Assembly (NCBI GenBank): GCA_944472155.2 | Contig: OX235272.1 | Span: 92,138,020-92,202,019 of the forward strand | Origin: Trichobilharzia szidati | Taxonomy: Eukaryota; Platyhelminthes; Trematoda; Strigeidida; Schistosomatidae | Length of the DNA: 64,000 nucleotides | Direction: 5' to 3' | Part shown: positions 61,887-64,000 of the stretch, one piece after another | Layout: each line of letters starts with the position of its first letter | Numbering within the stretch: the stretch's first letter is position 1 | The notes under the pieces: generated by a model | Database searches by the model: none | Seen by the model: the letters and a program-made list of their open reading frames with translations, nothing else | Told to the model about the DNA's origin: nothing | Program-made: the position numbers and the translations under genes

Positions 61887-62259
61887 ATAACATTTCTCTA
61901 TTTCAACTTAAACAATTGATTTAGCCAGTCTGTTGTGAAATACATCCTATTTTACACGTTCATCTAAAACTATATAACTCAAAATTAAAACGTATAACAT
62001 TGTTTAGTTAATTAGAATTTCAAAATCAGCAATATACGTCTATTGAACTTTGTACAAAGTATACAGCCTACACTGATTCAAAACAAAAACATTATACAAA
62101 ACACTTAAACATTTCTGAATTTTTTATAATTTCTTTTATAGTTTGTCCCCATTTGTATTTACCTAAGCATCAAAGTTGAATGTATAGATATATTCATACG
62201 TGTATATATATAACTGATTATTTGACTCTTTTTTTATTAAGTGACACAGAAACAACATT

Positions 62260-62296
62260 ATGCTCTTTGAATTCATCGCTTTGATTGTCTTATGTG
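62260..62296 (+). CDS. Exon 1 of gene 1 copy, right arm
   Basis: ATG then MLFEFIALIVLC and phase 1 donor GTGAGTGG. Mirror image of 10426-10390. Signal-peptide exon of a saposin-like gene whose remaining exons would lie beyond the right edge. Confidence 0.75.
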
Positions 62297-62362
62297 GTGA
62301 GTGGTGTGATTTTATGAAAAATAACTCACATTCTCATCTCATCTCATTCATGTAATTTGTAG

Positions 62363-62397
62363 GGTCGAATGGTGTTATTGGCGATGAACGCGATCAG
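62363..62397 (+). CDS. Exon 2 (35-nt micro-exon) of gene 1 copy, right arm
   Basis: Acceptor AATTTGTAG and donor GTAAATCC bracket 35 nt identical to 10322-10288, phase 1 to 0. The split codon joins exon 1 as Gly. Exon 3 is not visible before the window ends, because the arm homology stops near 63780. Confidence 0.75.
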
Positions 62398-63104
62398 GTA
62401 AATCCGGACTCTTATCAGTATGATTAAGCCTTTTTGTATAATCCTAATACTGATTAAAACTAAATAGAACATTCTAATGATAAGATAATTATTGATTACT
62501 GAAATATTTCATTCGATGATGACTATTACCTCTTACACAAGACCTATCCTACATAGCGCAGTACACTAGCAGACAATAATTTGAGGTTCGAGGGGATGAA
62601 TTCTGGCTACGAGTCTCATAAGGAACAACGGTTACTCACTGGAATACAGTTATATCTGGTTAATGACTTTCAAATAAGAGGTAACAGCAGTCCAGGAATG
62701 CACTGTTACGCCCTTCATCAACACACCTTACATAACTATATTTGAATGGATATCTTTCACTCTGTTGAGATTTATTGCATTTAATCTTACACTTATAAGA
62801 AAGTTAGTGACCATTAGGTAACCGACTATTTTATTGAATTCATTTATTAACACAGTGAAATGAGAACTAACTCGGCAAACAGTGACTGCCCTTTTTTCAT
62901 TAGCGTAAGAAAACGATAGGTTTCAGTGTTCCAGAATATTGTGTCTCAGATACGTCTTGAGTTGATTATCACGAATAAGCACAAGTCTAATGTTTGACGT
63001 ATCATATTGTCTCAAGTAAACACCTTATTCCATTATGGTGTATGATCACATTTCATTCCTAATGGATGGGATTCAACTTACACACGAATAGATGTTTTTT
63101 TACA

Positions 63105-64000
63105 GTAAAATGAATAACTTGTTAGAATGTTATAATTTGAATTGAATACATTTTAACTTTATTTATTAGCCTCTGATTTGACTGGTGGTAATAATATCTT
63201 CCATATCTCTGGTATTTGCGTTGAGTCACTTCTATTACATGTGTTGGGTGGAGACTCAATGAACCAGGATCCAGTAATCAATCTCTCTCTCTACCTATAA
63301 TAATGATAACATGAGTGAGAAAGAATATTTGGCATCTATAGTTTTACCATATAAGGAGGGGACGTCTGAAATTCTCCCTACGGAGGATTCTCAATAAAGC
63401 AGGAATTAGGGTGGCATTCAAACCCACAAACTCACTCAGACATAAGCTCTGTAGGCTAAAGGACCCAATGGAACCAATTAAACAAAATAATATAATTTAC
63501 AAAATACCTTACGATGACTGTGAGTTAAGTCAACTGCATAGGTCAAACTAGTAGGTTGGAACATAAGAATTTAGCTAAGGTAAGAATGGATGATCCCGAG
63601 AAGATAAGTAAGTTATAAAAAAGCTCAGCAATAGCACTGCATGTATTAACACACAAGCACATAATATGGTAAGACAGAGTTAAAATTCTAAAAAGAAATG
63701 TAGGTAGGTGGAAAGAGAGAGAGAGATTGGTTACTGCTACCTTGTTCATCGACTCAACACCCAACACAACACATGCAACAGAAATGATTCAGTGCAAATA
63801 CCAGATATATGAAAGATATTATTACCACAAGTCAAATCATAGGAGGATAATAAATAATCTTAAAATTCGATTTCAATTCATATACATTATAACATTCTAA
63901 CAAGTTACTTATTTTGACTCTAAAAACACTCGTCTTATTTCCCATCAGATTGTATTTGATTTATAACACTAATATTATTACCGAATATATTTTATCTTAT
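63105..64000. mobile_element. PLE-B copy with inverted tail (right arm and beyond)
   Basis: A minus-oriented tail (63105-63300), then a plus-strand nuclease region (63400-63735: PMEPIKQNNIIYKIPYDDCE, LAKVRMDDPEKIS, with frame breaks), then a plus tail to the window end. Homology with the left arm stops near 63780. Confidence 0.8.

Larger units (their letters stand above)
53022..63780 (-). repeat. Inverted duplication, right arm (continuous)
   Basis: Uninterrupted counterpart of the two left-arm pieces; they meet here at 56210-56217. The divergence seen in exons is about 5-10 percent by eye, too high for an allelic copy misplaced by assembly unless haplotypes are very divergent. Confidence 0.9.

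Noticed and set aside
63543..63767. Minus-strand ORF near the right edge
   Set aside because: Antisense to the PLE-B nuclease region, as is the plus ORF at 57561-57797.

Overview
The window looks like nuclear DNA of a blood fluke (Schistosoma or a close relative). It is AT-rich, almost free of long ORFs, and packed with flatworm-type retroelements: RTE-like and CR1-like LINEs, Penelope-like elements (PLEs) with GIY-YIG nucleases, and tRNA-headed SINEs, one of which carries a hammerhead-ribozyme-like core of the kind known from schistosome Sm-alpha repeats. Genus-level assignment is inference from this repeat set and from gene structure (tiny 5' exons, kilobase introns).

The host genes do not show up as ORFs. 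They were found by joining short exons with GT/AG borders and matching phases. Gene 2 (minus strand, 44036 to 31681, eight exons) sums to 546 nt and encodes a complete 181-residue secreted saposin-like protein: signal peptide, one full six-cysteine saposin-B domain, then a second truncated saposin-like module. Gene 1 (minus strand, 10426 to beyond the left edge) is a paralogue with the same exon plan and one saposin-B domain; five exons (107 codons) are visible and its end is outside or at the edge of the window.

The dominant large-scale structure is an inverted duplication. The left arm (about 8.90-16.92 kb plus 31.66-34.84 kb) is the reverse complement of the right arm (about 53.02-63.78 kb). 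The left arm carries an extra 14.7 kb (16.92-31.66 kb) absent from the right arm, and a spacer of about 18 kb (34.84-53.02 kb) holds the 5' six exons of gene 2. The arms carry the last two exons of gene 2 and the first two exons of gene 1, so the right arm (plus strand) has a 5'-truncated gene 2 copy (exons at 53105 and 56142) followed by the start of a gene 1 copy (exons at 62260 and 62363).

Layout: 0-8.9 kb, introns of gene 1 with SINEs and PLE fragments; 8.9-16.9 kb, left arm part 1; 16.9-31.7 kb, transposon-rich extra segment with a 3.5 kb nearly full-length but dead RTE element (19.2-22.6 kb) and PLEs; 31.7-34.8 kb, left arm part 2; 34.8-44.0 kb, gene 2 proper with transposons in its introns; 44.0-53.0 kb, upstream DNA ending in RTE and CR1-like remnants; 53.0-63.8 kb, right arm; the last 0.2 kb is PLE. 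Two PLE-derived insertions (26.6 and 41.6 kb) have target-site duplications and near-perfect terminal inverted repeats, and their interior segment lies in opposite orientation in the two copies.
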